The notes under the pieces were generated by a model that was given only the letters and a program-made list of their open reading frames with translations, searched no databases and was not told where the DNA came from. A stretch of DNA of 64,000 nucleotides from an uncultured Flavobacteriales bacterium (GTDB lineage: Bacteria > Bacteroidota > Bacteroidia > Flavobacteriales > CAJXXR01): the NCBI GenBank assembly GCA_913063375.1, contig CAJXXR010000001.1, forward strand, positions 186,001 through 250,000. The letters run 5' to 3'. The stretch's first letter is position 1, and each line of letters starts with the position of its first letter. This document shows positions 27,373-37,268 of this stretch, piece by piece. The translations under genes and the position numbers were made by a program.

Positions 27373-28095
27373 ATGACTATTAAACAGGAACTAGAAGCCA
27401 TTATACCGAATATTTATGAATCCGAAGATGGGGATTTTTACAAGGTTGACCCCTTAGCTGGTATGACTGATGATGAAATCGACAGCTTCAAAAGACAACT
27501 ACCAAATTCCTATTTACCTGTTGAAATTGAAGAATTATTACGGTTTTGCAAAGGTTTTGAATTTGATACACTAGACGAAGTCTGCTTTGATGCTATTGGA
27601 TATTTTGGTTTTGAAGAAGTGTTTCCAAATTCAATTCAGCTTGCGGGTGATGGTCTTGGTAACTTTTGGATTCTTGATATTGATTCCAAAGGTAATTGGA
27701 ATTCAGTATATTATGTCTGCCACGATCCAGCTGTGATTGTAAAACAATCTGAAAACTTAGGTGACTTTATTAAACATATTGACGAATTTGGAAAGCTTAG
27801 AAATGAATCATTACTTGATTTAATTCACGAACAATCCGTAATGAAAGTATGGAATGATAAATTCGGAATTATGTCGGAAAATAAAAAGGATTATGATTTT
27901 GAAAATGAACCAATTGCCTTTCCTGAAAGTTATTTAATTGCCGACCTTTCAGATAAACCAGTAGATACCGGTTTTATATGGGCATTATCTGGGCCAAATA
28001 CAAAAATCATAAGGCCTACTGACGCTCCGATTTGGATAGTTGAAAAAAAAGTAAAACAGGGGTTTTTAGCAAGACTATTTGGAGGGAAGAGATAG
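27373..28095 (+). CDS. SUKH (SMI1/KNR4) domain protein
   Basis: Residues about 30-150 fit a SUKH domain: LPNSYLPVEIEELLRFCKGFEF, IQLAGDGLGNFWILDID and VYYVCHDPAVIVKQS...LGDFIKHI. SUKH proteins often act as immunity factors to polymorphic toxins. A C-terminal extension of about 90 residues carries a basic tail. It begins directly at the stop of the preceding gene and forms a three-gene operon with it. No toxin gene is visible nearby. Confidence 0.75.
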   Translation: MTIKQELEAIIPNIYESEDGDFYKVDPLAGMTDDEIDSFKRQLPNSYLPVEIEELLRFCKGFEFDTLDEVCFDAIGYFGFEEVFPNSIQLAGDGLGNFWILDIDSKGNWNSVYYVCHDPAVIVKQSENLGDFIKHIDEFGKLRNESLLDLIHEQSVMKVWNDKFGIMSENKKDYDFENEPIAFPESYLIADLSDKPVDTGFIWALSGPNTKIIRPTDAPIWIVEKKVKQGFLARLFGGKR

Positions 28096-28225
28096 GCTAC
28101 CAATTTTCCAGGAGCCAAATAGCGAGAATAACATATACTTACGAGGTAGAAATCAATATTTTTGGTGTGAATAAGGTTCCTAAAACACCTCAAATTTTCA
28201 ATCATTAAGCGATTAATCTTACTAC

Positions 28226-28723
28226 ATGAATAAACTGAGCAAACAGATTATTGAAGGGAAATTTGATACTAAATTATTCACCCTTTCCTTAATCTTCATT
28301 TCTTCAATTCTATTTTACTTTGCAAGACTTTTCCAATATCAAATTAATCTGGACCTAGGAATTAATATGTTAGGTTACCTATTAGGCCTAACAATACAAT
28401 TGTTTGGAACTGCTTATATCATTATGATTATCCTAGACAAAATGGATATTACCAATAAATATTCAAACTTATTGGGATTTGTTTCTTTAGGATTTTCACT
28501 AGCCTGCACTCTACCAATTCTTGCAAAACTAATACTGCCTAAAGGAGTCATTCCATTCAATGTGCTTCAAGACAGCCTAACTTTTGTAGGCTACCTATTT
28601 CTAATCTGGGTATTAAATAATAAGTATAGCTTAGGATGGAGAAAGTCAATATTTGTAACGATATTGGTCTATATCGTTTTCATACTATTAAAGTATACCT
28701 GGATGGGAGGCATTCCACTATAA
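28226..28723 (+). CDS. Multi-pass membrane protein, 165 aa
   Basis: Five hydrophobic helices across its length with short loops. No motif. Function unknown. Confidence 0.6.
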   Translation: MNKLSKQIIEGKFDTKLFTLSLIFISSILFYFARLFQYQINLDLGINMLGYLLGLTIQLFGTAYIIMIILDKMDITNKYSNLLGFVSLGFSLACTLPILAKLILPKGVIPFNVLQDSLTFVGYLFLIWVLNNKYSLGWRKSIFVTILVYIVFILLKYTWMGGIPL

Positions 28724-28783
28724 AACCACAACAACCATTCATACCTTTATAAAGCTTGTAAAACCAATTATTTAAATAGAATA

Positions 28784-29428
28784 ATGAAGAAACACCTACT
28801 CTGGATAATACCTTGTATCAGCGTCTTACTTTTGGGAATTACTATGCCATTATCTGAAAACTATTATGGCATGCATTCAACCCTGGAGCGATTACTTTTC
28901 ATCATTACATTTTATGGATTCCCTATATGGTTCTTTTTACCCGTTGGACTGTTTGCTTCCATTATTGCAATCTTCAGCTATAGGAAATTGAGCTATAAAA
29001 AGAGATTGTTTAAATGGACAAAAACACTATTTATTATTGTCAGTGTATTTTTCTTATTTATTAATGGATCCTTTACTGTTTCTAAATTCATCTTTGGGAA
29101 TGATCCTTTTCCTCGACAATATTATGATGAACTAATTGCCACCACTCAAGATCTTTCAGCTATTAAAAATGGTGTATTTAAAATGGCCCATGGGAAAATA
29201 ATTAGAAAGGGGGATAGTCATTTGGTAGAATATGACAATGGAGATAGTGTAGCCTTTCAAGTAAATTGGTTGGATAATGGGGAACATCAATTGATTCACC
29301 AATACCCTTCGAATGAAGGCAGTGATACACTTTTGGTTAAAGTAACTGCTATAACAGATGATTATTACGAATGCTATTACAAACTAGGTGAATTAGCAGG
29401 GTACGATAAGATTGAAATAATAAAATAA
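28784..29428 (+). CDS. Membrane protein with soluble C-terminal domain, 214 aa
   Basis: Three hydrophobic segments (5-24, 36-66 and 82-103), then about 100 residues of beta-rich soluble domain (KMAHGKIIRKGDSHLVEYDNGD...). Same general plan as several other genes here. Starts 60 bases after the preceding membrane protein. Confidence 0.6.
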   Translation: MKKHLLWIIPCISVLLLGITMPLSENYYGMHSTLERLLFIITFYGFPIWFFLPVGLFASIIAIFSYRKLSYKKRLFKWTKTLFIIVSVFFLFINGSFTVSKFIFGNDPFPRQYYDELIATTQDLSAIKNGVFKMAHGKIIRKGDSHLVEYDNGDSVAFQVNWLDNGEHQLIHQYPSNEGSDTLLVKVTAITDDYYECYYKLGELAGYDKIEIIK

Positions 29429-29598
29429 CTATTAGTACAATGACAAAACAGAGTTTATTAAATTGTTGAAAGATTAAGGAATGAGGTAACTATTGATTCC
29501 TGCTAATAATTATATTTGGCCTTTTATATACCGTTTACTGAATAGTACTCTTTATTTCATTTTCCCAAAATGTATTTCAATAACATCAAATAAAAGCA

Positions 29599-30405
29599 AT
29601 GAATAAACGCATTAGCATTCTACTATTAGTGCTTTTACCAACCCTAGTCTTCGGACAGATCAATCTGGAAAAGAGATTAAGTAAGCAGGTAAGCCAATCA
29701 ACAGATTTCGACAACGATTTGGAACTCCCATTTTCCTTATTGGATTCAGAGCAAATTGATGCATTTTATCACAAATTACTGGAGCCCGAATTTAAGGATT
29801 ACACTATTCGAAAAGCAAATAACAAAGAGGTTACCGAATTACCAAAAGGTCATTTCGATATATCATTGGGTACATTTATACCTACTTCAAAAGCCAAATC
29901 ACTAGGCTCTCATCCAACCTTAGGTATTTCTGGAGGCCTTAAGTACAACAGGCTTACCTATGGCTTAACATTAGACATGCGCTTTGGTCCCACTAAAGAA
30001 AAATATCAAGTACTTAAAAGGGATACCCTAACTACAGATTACTATTTTGGTGTCTATTTTGGAATGGATGTATCCTATGATTTAATCCGTTACAAAAACA
30101 ATGAGCTTTTATTGTTAGCTGGATTTGGATACGATGGTTTTGATACAGAATTTACTGGTCCGTCGGATGATCCAATGGTTACTATATCTTCTTACAATCT
30201 AAATGGTGGGTTAATGTATAGGTGTTATTATAACGATAAGAATTATATTGGTATCAGCTATCAGTATAACCTAGTTGATTATAATTCGGATAAAATAATT
30301 GAAAACCTCACCGGGAATTTTCATTCAATATCCATTAGCTTTGGAGGAGTGAATAACGCAAGGAAAAGACCAAGGTTGAAAGAATTGAGATTCCTTGAGG
30401 AATGA
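29599..30405 (+). CDS. Predicted outer-membrane beta-barrel protein, 268 aa
   Basis: Signal peptide (1-19, VFG|Q). From about 90 the protein alternates short amphipathic strands (FDISLGTFIP, LGISGGLKYNRLTYGLTLDMRFG, YYFGVYFGMDVSYDLI, LLLLAGFGYDGF, LNGGLMYRCYYN, YIGISYQYNLVDY, FHSISISFGG) typical of small outer-membrane barrels. Ligand or partner unknown. Confidence 0.7.
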   Translation: MNKRISILLLVLLPTLVFGQINLEKRLSKQVSQSTDFDNDLELPFSLLDSEQIDAFYHKLLEPEFKDYTIRKANNKEVTELPKGHFDISLGTFIPTSKAKSLGSHPTLGISGGLKYNRLTYGLTLDMRFGPTKEKYQVLKRDTLTTDYYFGVYFGMDVSYDLIRYKNNELLLLAGFGYDGFDTEFTGPSDDPMVTISSYNLNGGLMYRCYYNDKNYIGISYQYNLVDYNSDKIIENLTGNFHSISISFGGVNNARKRPRLKELRFLEE

Positions 30406-30469
30406 AAAATGTTTAATCGAACTTGCTAAAGCATAAATAATCCAGACTCATAACTCCTATATCAAGCAT

Positions 30470-30500
30470 AGATTATTAAAAAGACCCTATATTTAAAACT
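30470..30500 (+). repeat. 31-bp leader repeat, copy 1
   Basis: AGATTATTAAAAAGACC followed by CTATATTTAAAACT; only one base differs from 31720-31750. It ends 30 bases before a start codon and contains a TAnnTTTA box. Confidence 0.75.
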
Positions 30501-30530
30501 AAATAAAATATCAGCTATAAACTGGAGCAA

Positions 30531-31688
30531 ATGAAATACCTCTTATTCCTATTTATCCTTCCCTTAATAGCCAAGGCAGACTATTCGAATATCAGTTTGT
30601 CACGATTGGTATGTAGGGCAGATTATGGAGCTATTGGAACAATCGTAAAACTAGACAAAAACTATTTTTATCTTGAAGTTGATACCTATGTGTTAGGCGA
30701 ACTAGAATTGGACACTTTACCAATTCAGAGATTTGAAAATTGGAATTGCGGCAAGAGATATGCTGAATATACCATTGGTCAAAAAGAATTGGTTTTTTTC
30801 CGTAAAAGCAATTATGTCATAGAAGATTATGAACTCATAGGCTATGGGGCAGGCGCAGAATTTGAACTCCCCATAAGTAATGACAGCCTATTTTATAATT
30901 ATCGATATAATAGACTTCAACCCTACAACCTAAAAGAATTTTTGGTTGCTTTAAGTGACTTTGATAAAATCAAACAGAAGACAAAAGAAAACTCCATAGG
31001 AATCTCAAAGGATGAGCAAGAAACATTTGCACGTAAATCAGAATTTCACAAGTTGTTGATTACCTGTAGGGAATCCCAAATTGAAGATAATTTCAAAATC
31101 CCTACAAAAGGCTGTATCGTAAATTTGGAAACAAATTATCTATATCAAGATTATGAAAACAAAGTCTATATCCCGAACATTAATATGGATAGTGTATTCT
31201 TATATGTTGAGAATGCCGATGTATGGAAGCGTGAACATTACTTTATTGTAAAACCAAAAGAGGGTTGGGTAAGAAGGTTTCTAACCGTGTATTCCGTGAA
31301 TGATACAAGCAGAAATAAAGTGCTATTCAGTCAGATTTTTAACATTTTAGAACTCCCCAAACCTAAGATTTTCTTTGGTAGTTCTTACAGAGACACTATC
31401 TATACAATTGGTGATGCTCTTCCAACCATGGCACATTACCTTGACGATATGCACGAGGATGATCATTTGAACTATGAACTACTGAGCTATACCTATGATA
31501 TTATATCCAATGGTAAGACCACATCTTTCAAAGTAAAGTCACCAAGAGGAACAAAGGTGCTTCACGATGGAATAAGACAACTAAAATCAGGTGATACAAT
31601 ATCCGTAAGAGATCTTCTGATTTTGTATCCAGATGGTACCGTAATTGAAAATGAAGGAAGGAGTATCTATTTCAAGAAATTGGAATAA
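30531..31688 (+). CDS. Secreted protein with GldM C-terminal-like domain, 385 aa
   Basis: Signal peptide 1-16. The middle part is not recognised; it contains several cysteine pairs. The last 100 residues (LPKPKIFFGSSYRDTIYTIG ... LKSGDTISVRDLLILYPDGTV ... IYFKK) follow the pattern of the Ig-like C-terminal domains of GldM, a T9SS/gliding motor protein. It may be an accessory envelope protein using the same fold. The domain call is by eye. Confidence 0.55.
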   Translation: MKYLLFLFILPLIAKADYSNISLSRLVCRADYGAIGTIVKLDKNYFYLEVDTYVLGELELDTLPIQRFENWNCGKRYAEYTIGQKELVFFRKSNYVIEDYELIGYGAGAEFELPISNDSLFYNYRYNRLQPYNLKEFLVALSDFDKIKQKTKENSIGISKDEQETFARKSEFHKLLITCRESQIEDNFKIPTKGCIVNLETNYLYQDYENKVYIPNINMDSVFLYVENADVWKREHYFIVKPKEGWVRRFLTVYSVNDTSRNKVLFSQIFNILELPKPKIFFGSSYRDTIYTIGDALPTMAHYLDDMHEDDHLNYELLSYTYDIISNGKTTSFKVKSPRGTKVLHDGIRQLKSGDTISVRDLLILYPDGTVIENEGRSIYFKKLE

Positions 31689-31719
31689 AGAATGAAATTG
31701 CCACTCTAAATCCAAGTAC

Positions 31720-31750
31720 AGATCATTAAAAAGACCCTATATTTAAAACT
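31720..31750 (+). repeat. 31-bp leader repeat, copy 2
   Basis: Second copy of the 30470 element (AGATCATTAAAAAGACC then CTATATTTAAAACT), ending 42 bases before the next start codon. Confidence 0.75.
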
Positions 31751-31792
31751 TCACAAGATAATTGAAGTATAAAACAAAATTTAATTGAACCG

Positions 31793-32497
31793 ATGAACTT
31801 AAGATGCACGAGTTGTAATAGAGAAATCAATTCTGAAAATATCAATATAACTACAGACCTAGCTAAATGTGGTAAATGTGGAGCTATTCATAAAGTGAGC
31901 CTATTGGTGAATCCTGTAAAAAAGGAAGATCTGAATCCTCCCATTGGTTCGAAAATTATAATGAAGAAAGGAATCAATGGAAATATTATATTCACGTATC
32001 CTAAAAAAGGCTTTTCACGATCATTAATACCACAACTTTTTTTCACCACAGTTTGGCTTAGTTTTATTACATTTTGGACTTGGGGAGCCTCCCAAGGCAG
32101 CATAATCTTTGCCTTGTTTTCTATTCCGTTCTGGTTTGTTGGAATAAATATGCTTGCGGGAATTTTAAATGAGGCAACTGAACTTCAAACTATCACTATC
32201 AATAAGTACAAATTATCCGTCAAGAGACAAAGGGCAATCAGACCACAATTCTTCGAAACAGATCTTAAAAACATACAATCCGTCAAATTAAAAGGACTAA
32301 AAAAGAATGGATTATCCATGTTCGGAAACGTCCGACACATGATGAAAATGCAAAGATCCTTTGGCTCTCCAATCGAATTACCTGCTATTATTACCGGACT
32401 AAAGACAGAGTACTTTTTTGATGAGGCCAATGATGCAGAACAAGAATGGGTGATCAGTGTTTTGGATAGTTTAGTAAAAAAAGGAATAAAAAGATAA
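31793..32497 (+). CDS. Zinc-ribbon membrane protein, 234 aa
   Basis: N-terminal zinc ribbon with C5/C8 and C26/C29, a linker, a hydrophobic hairpin (about 85-125) and a C-terminal basic domain with KLSVKRQRAIRPQFFETDLKNIQSVKLK, which looks like a PH-like module. Membrane anchored, function unknown. Confidence 0.65.
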   Translation: MNLRCTSCNREINSENINITTDLAKCGKCGAIHKVSLLVNPVKKEDLNPPIGSKIIMKKGINGNIIFTYPKKGFSRSLIPQLFFTTVWLSFITFWTWGASQGSIIFALFSIPFWFVGINMLAGILNEATELQTITINKYKLSVKRQRAIRPQFFETDLKNIQSVKLKGLKKNGLSMFGNVRHMMKMQRSFGSPIELPAIITGLKTEYFFDEANDAEQEWVISVLDSLVKKGIKR

Positions 32498-32552
32498 TAT
32501 CAATTTTCCGAGCTACCTAAATATTTAATCGGAGTAAAATAAAAACCACCGA

Positions 32553-32987
32553 ATGAACAAAGATTTAAAAGTAACCAAGAGTATTGATATCAATTCTTCA
32601 GCGGATAAGCTTTGGGATGCATTGACAAATCCAGATAAAATAAAAATTTACCTCTTCGGAACAGAAACTATCAGCGATTGGAAAATAGGTAGCCGAATAA
32701 TTTTTCAAGGTGAATATCAAGGACACAAGTACAAGGATAAAGGGAATGTACTAGAGTCCAAAAAGAATAAAACATTGAAATATGATTATTGGACTTCCTT
32801 TTCTGGACTTGAAGATAATCAAGTAAATTATTCAGTGATAACCTATCACATTGAAAAATCAGTGGACAACCAAGTAAAATTCACCTGGACACAAGAAGGC
32901 TTTGCAAATGAAGAAGGACGGCAACATACAGATAATGCACTAAGTGAAATGATGCAGCAGATTAAGAAATTGGTAGAGGAGGCTTAA
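32553..32987 (+). CDS. SRPBCC/AHSA1-like protein
   Basis: A 144-residue activator-of-Hsp90-ATPase-like domain protein: VTKSIDINSSADKLWDALTNPDKIKIYLFG, SDWKIGSRIIFQGEYQG and a final helix. These proteins bind small hydrophobic ligands; specific role unknown. Confidence 0.85.
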   Translation: MNKDLKVTKSIDINSSADKLWDALTNPDKIKIYLFGTETISDWKIGSRIIFQGEYQGHKYKDKGNVLESKKNKTLKYDYWTSFSGLEDNQVNYSVITYHIEKSVDNQVKFTWTQEGFANEEGRQHTDNALSEMMQQIKKLVEEA

Positions 32988-33020
32988 AAACCTACATTAA
33001 AAAATATTGCAACTTAAAAA

Positions 33021-33488
33021 ATGAAAAGAAGCCTATTACTATTGATAGCACTACTGCAATCCACACTGTTGTTTGCTCAAAATTTGATTGAAACCGAATA
33101 TATGAATGCCTTCGTTGTTGTAGCAGATAGCGCTCAAAGCTATTATGAGCTTAGAGAAAAAATGTTTGTCTTGAGTGACGAACTAAAACTTGAGATTGAC
33201 ACAATAGGAAGAGGCTATGACGCCAATAAAAATCTAATCTGTTTACCTGAAAATGATGCAGATGAAATGTGGGCTGGAGATTACCCTCCTAGACGATACC
33301 CAGACGAAACGTTAAGTTTAGAATATGTTGCCTTTTACGATGAAGAGTCGCCTACTAAAACAATTGGACTGATAACTGGAATTTTTGACTCAAAGGATAA
33401 AGCAGAAGCTCAATTAAATAGTGTAATAGAACATTCAAGCAATGCCTATATCATCAATACTGATATTTATATGGGTTGTACACACTGA
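33021..33488 (+). CDS. Secreted protein of unknown function, 155 aa
   Basis: Signal peptide 1-19 (LFA|Q). The mature part has an ACT/SPOR-like alternation (NAFVVVADSAQSYYELREKMFVLSDEL and IGLITGIFDSKDKAEAQLNSVIEHSSNAYI), which fits a beta-alpha-beta ferredoxin-like fold such as SPOR-type domains. Likely periplasmic. Confidence 0.6.
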   Translation: MKRSLLLLIALLQSTLLFAQNLIETEYMNAFVVVADSAQSYYELREKMFVLSDELKLEIDTIGRGYDANKNLICLPENDADEMWAGDYPPRRYPDETLSLEYVAFYDEESPTKTIGLITGIFDSKDKAEAQLNSVIEHSSNAYIINTDIYMGCTH

Positions 33489-33546
33489 CAATTAGAAACA
33501 ATCGAAAGGCCTCACTATAGATTTCAAATAGAAATTCGATATTTTC

Positions 33547-34311
33547 TTAATAAATATAAATGGCTTTTATAAAAATAGATTCTTCTTGTCGCCATTTAAT
33601 CCAACCTGAAATAGGCTTTTCAAATTCTTCTGAAGATTTCAAATGAGCCCAATCACCATTAAACTCAATTACTTCAAATATATAATCCATTACACCCAAT
33701 TGCATACTTGTATCTTGAAGAGCCGGTATTACCTCTGCTGCTTGACTTGGATTAATTCTTAACGCCATGGAATCTGTCAAATATATTTGACTACCGTTGC
33801 TGTAGTGTTCTTCAATGGTTTCAAACCATAGGTAACTATCATCTTTAATGGAAAGTAATTTTTCATTTAGAATAAATTCATATCCACCTTCCACTTTTTT
33901 CACCTTTTCAAAAATGAAAAGTTCATATTCCAAATTGATTACATAAGCATCCAATAAATGTTCACAGGCTCTTTCAGTATAAAAGCAAGTGTCATTTTCA
34001 TACATAATAAATTCATCACTGACTGTCAAAAGAGTATCACCTGATACAGGTGCTATAAGGTTCAAAATCCCCTTGTTACTAATCAAACTAGACATATCAA
34101 CTAGCAAAAAGCCAGATTTACTTTTCTCGTTAAGCTGATTATTAACCCGAATATTGCTATTATTCACAGTCGGAAGAGGCTGTTCTATGCTATCCACTGA
34201 AGCTACTATAGTCCCCTTAGAGTCACTATCACAGGAAACCAACAATCCCATCATCAGAACAATCAATGTGAAATCTATTTTCCTAAAATGTTTAACAAGC
34301 GTTGAAACCAT
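33547..34311 (-). CDS. Lipoprotein with SH3-like C-terminus, 254 aa
   Basis: Lipobox LVSC at about 24-27. The C-terminal 60 residues (VMDYIFEVIEFNGDWAHLKSSEEFEKPISGWIKWRQEES) look like a bacterial SH3-type module, which commonly binds cell wall. The central region is unique. First gene of the minus-strand block. Confidence 0.6.
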   Translation of the reverse strand: MVSTLVKHFRKIDFTLIVLMMGLLVSCDSDSKGTIVASVDSIEQPLPTVNNSNIRVNNQLNEKSKSGFLLVDMSSLISNKGILNLIAPVSGDTLLTVSDEFIMYENDTCFYTERACEHLLDAYVINLEYELFIFEKVKKVEGGYEFILNEKLLSIKDDSYLWFETIEEHYSNGSQIYLTDSMALRINPSQAAEVIPALQDTSMQLGVMDYIFEVIEFNGDWAHLKSSEEFEKPISGWIKWRQEESIFIKAIYIY

Positions 34312-34432
34312 TCTGTATGCGTAAAAATTTATTAGTCATGAAGATAAGCAATCTCCTTTAGTTCGTAGTATGGAATTTTTAAAATGAAGCATATTCAAAA
34401 AAGGCCTCACAGCACACAAACAGAAGACAAAA

Positions 34433-34747
34433 CTACTTATTAGACTGCCCCAAATAATATTCCACTTCAGCAATTAACTTAGTCATATTTATACCTCTCA
34501 ACTCCTTTAGAACGGTATAATCCACAGTACCATTAATTAATTCTAGATCATAATCAAGTCTCAAATCGGTCTCCGCTATATAGTTATACGTATTCATATA
34601 GATAAGATAATTTCCTCTTTGAAGACCAATTGCACATAAGTCAGCCTCCCAATAATCTATAACGGCTATCTGAGAGAAATCAATTTTAGATTTCAATTCG
34701 GCAAGAATTTTTAGAATGGAAGTATGTTTTTTCATGGTATCGACCAT
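34433..34747 (-). CDS. Hypothetical protein, 104 aa
   Basis: Soluble protein (helix ILKILAELKSKI, then DYWEADLCAIGLQRGNYLIYMNTYN). I have a weak sense of a conserved Bacteroidota family but cannot name it. Met5 at 34735 is another start. Confidence 0.6.
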   Translation of the reverse strand: MVDTMKKHTSILKILAELKSKIDFSQIAVIDYWEADLCAIGLQRGNYLIYMNTYNYIAETDLRLDYDLELINGTVDYTVLKELRGINMTKLIAEVEYYLGQSNK

Positions 34748-34824
34748 TTACATTTAAGTGGAAGAATTTTATTGTTAGCATGGCAGCATGCTAATCGAAA
34801 TACGCAAAGGAGATCTAAAGACAT

Positions 34825-35301
34825 TCAGACTTCCACGCAGGCTTTCAAATCAACCAAGCGTTGTTTGACATTCCTCTTTAAACTGTTGGTAATCTTTTTG
34901 GAGAACAAATTAAATGGAAACTTCAGTTTGAAGGAATACAAAAAGATCACCTCAGACTCTTTCTCTGCTAATGGATGGAACGTCCAAGAACCTTGGAAGG
35001 ATTTAAAAATAGGGGAGGAAGAGGTCATTTTTACAGCCGTAACACTTGGTGGGCGATAGGAAACATACTCTGTTACCAGTCCAATCCCACTTTTTGCTTG
35101 GCAATAAGCCTTTACGCCCAAACCTGCTTCTTTGGCGCCATCCAATAAATCGGCCCTTTGCAAAAAGGTATCCCACTGCATTCTATTTGAATAGTCTTGG
35201 GTATATCTGAATAGTTCAGCTTGATTTTCCTGTATTATTATTTTCTCTTGAAACTTAATCGATTTCAAATCTTGATAGCTTATTGGTTGTACAGCGGTCA
35301 A
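34825..35301 (-). CDS. SRPBCC (polyketide cyclase-like) protein, 158 aa
   Basis: FQEKIIIQENQAELFRYTQDYSNRMQWDTF is a typical SRPBCC opening, with a C-terminal helix RNVKQRLVDLKACVE. No ATG lies at the right place, so the TTG at 35301 is taken as start. Ligand unknown. Confidence 0.7.
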   Translation of the reverse strand: MTAVQPISYQDLKSIKFQEKIIIQENQAELFRYTQDYSNRMQWDTFLQRADLLDGAKEAGLGVKAYCQAKSGIGLVTEYVSYRPPSVTAVKMTSSSPIFKSFQGSWTFHPLAEKESEVIFLYSFKLKFPFNLFSKKITNSLKRNVKQRLVDLKACVEV

Positions 35302-35423
35302 TGTACTAATTGTTTTAAGAACAAGGCTTCTTTCAGGTAGTACAATCTATTTGAGCCTTTACAAAGTTGGATTTGAGTAAGAGTTGTGAATACTGAAGGA
35401 GATATAAAGAATTCAAGAAACAA

Positions 35424-37268
35424 CTATTTATTCAGTACTTTTTCACTTCTCCAATGTTGACCATCAATGCGCAATTCAACAAAATAAATTCCTTTGGAAT
35501 AATCTTCTAAGGAGAGAACATACCATTCTTTACCTGCAAATATGGGGATCACATTTAATCTTTTTCCTGCAATGTTAAATAAGGATATAGAGGCATCTGA
35601 AGTAACGTCTTTTACATGAATACTGATTTGTTGACCTTCTGAATGGTGATAAATAGTCATACATACAAACTGATCCAGTTCTGGTATATTTATTAAATTA
35701 GGTTGACTGATTTTATGAAAATAGCCATCACTATAAGTACTCCAGTAATCGATATTTGCATCATAAACTGATGCGGTATAGGGCATGCTATCACCCAAAA
35801 AGAATGATCTTCCCAAAAAGCCTCCAAAAGAAAATACATTGAAATTGGAGTCCACTTTCAGCGAAACAGCTTCAATCACCCCAAATTCACTTTTGAGCTG
35901 TTTTACCCACATTAATTCACCCGTAATACTACTCTGTTTCAATATGAAGGCATCAGGGTTAGTATAAGGGTAATAATGATTATAACCAGTATCTGCTAAA
36001 CTATTGTAATCCGAGACCAAATAGTATTCACCAGCATCTGGGTCAAAATCTATGGTATCCTCAAAAGTCCCTGTACTATACAAACCTCCAAACCGGTCCA
36101 ATGATAGTTCGGCTATACTAATACTATGCTCTCCTTTAAATTCCTTGGACCAAACAAGATTACCTTCATTGTCCAATTTATTTACAAAACCATCCCGCTC
36201 ACCATCGGAATAAGACATATCAGCTATAGAATCCATTGCCATATCCATATTGAATAAATAATATCCAGCCACATAAATATTATTCTCTTCATCTGAAATG
36301 ATATCTTTAATATATACATCATCAGATTGTCCAAAATCTTTTGCCCAGATAAATGAACCATCCGAGTCCCACTTACAGATATAGGCCTCCCAGCTATTTT
36401 CAGAATACAACCTATATATACCCGTCTCTGGATCCGCATCCAAACTATCTTTATAAAATCCAGATAGAATCAGATCGTCATTAGCATCCAATATAATTTT
36501 CACTGGGTAGCTATTTCTTTTTCCACCCATCATCCTTGCCCAAGAAAAGTCACCATTGGATTCCAATTTGTAGACACATACAGAATAGAATGACTTATAG
36601 GTATAATTATTATTTTCAGGAAGCGGAATTGCAGCCCCTCCATAAAAAACACTGTCATTAACAGAATTATCAAAATCAAGTGTTTTACGAAAGGTACACG
36701 TAGCATAAATTGCATTTTCTTGATCTATAGCTAATGAAATACCAAAACTTTCTCCCTTTACAGGTTCTACCCAGGAAAAATCACCATTATTGGTTAATTT
36801 GCAAATGTAGGAGCTGTTATGCCCACCTTGTTGTGAGGATAACCAATCAGCTTCAATTAAATGTTCGCCTGGGCCAGGATCGAAATCGGCATTATTAGAA
36901 AAAGTACCTGAAAAAATAATATTATCCTCTTGATCTAAGTCAATATCATTGATTGAAATAGCAATACCAAAATGTTTTCCCCATAACAATACACCATCTG
37001 TATTGTATTTAGCAATGAAGTGTCCTTTTGTACCATTAGAAACCCCAATACCTGGATCCAAATCAACCACAGAATTGAGCCCTGTGGCAGTATTATGCAC
37101 AATCCCCATTAGAATGAGATCCTCATTATTATCCTTGACGATCTCTTGGACTTTAATATTACCATTCGTCTCCAACTGCATTACCCAACCATACTCAGCC
37201 GTCTGAGCATAATTTAAATCGTAAATAAACAAGACTATAATGCATAATGACTTCGTTAAATATTTCAT
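35424..37268 (-). CDS. SBBP-repeat surface protein with T9SS sorting tail, 614 aa
   Basis: Signal peptide 1-21 (NYA|Q). The mature protein is built of repeated units of the form YICKLTNNGDFSW... / DPETGIY ... YICKWDSDGSFIWAKDFG ... FVNKLDNEGNLVWSKEF, the beta-propeller (SBBP) type repeat. The last 80 residues form a type A T9SS sorting domain ending GIYFVELRIDGQHWRSEKVLNK-like. It should be secreted by type IX secretion. Confidence 0.85.
   Translation of the reverse strand: MKYLTKSLCIIVLFIYDLNYAQTAEYGWVMQLETNGNIKVQEIVKDNNEDLILMGIVHNTATGLNSVVDLDPGIGVSNGTKGHFIAKYNTDGVLLWGKHFGIAISINDIDLDQEDNIIFSGTFSNNADFDPGPGEHLIEADWLSSQQGGHNSSYICKLTNNGDFSWVEPVKGESFGISLAIDQENAIYATCTFRKTLDFDNSVNDSVFYGGAAIPLPENNNYTYKSFYSVCVYKLESNGDFSWARMMGGKRNSYPVKIILDANDDLILSGFYKDSLDADPETGIYRLYSENSWEAYICKWDSDGSFIWAKDFGQSDDVYIKDIISDEENNIYVAGYYLFNMDMAMDSIADMSYSDGERDGFVNKLDNEGNLVWSKEFKGEHSISIAELSLDRFGGLYSTGTFEDTIDFDPDAGEYYLVSDYNSLADTGYNHYYPYTNPDAFILKQSSITGELMWVKQLKSEFGVIEAVSLKVDSNFNVFSFGGFLGRSFFLGDSMPYTASVYDANIDYWSTYSDGYFHKISQPNLINIPELDQFVCMTIYHHSEGQQISIHVKDVTSDASISLFNIAGKRLNVIPIFAGKEWYVLSLEDYSKGIYFVELRIDGQHWRSEKVLNK

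Noticed and set aside
27373..28095. SUKH protein as part of a toxin-immunity island
   Set aside because: No polymorphic toxin, VgrG or Rhs gene is present within the window, so the link is unsupported.
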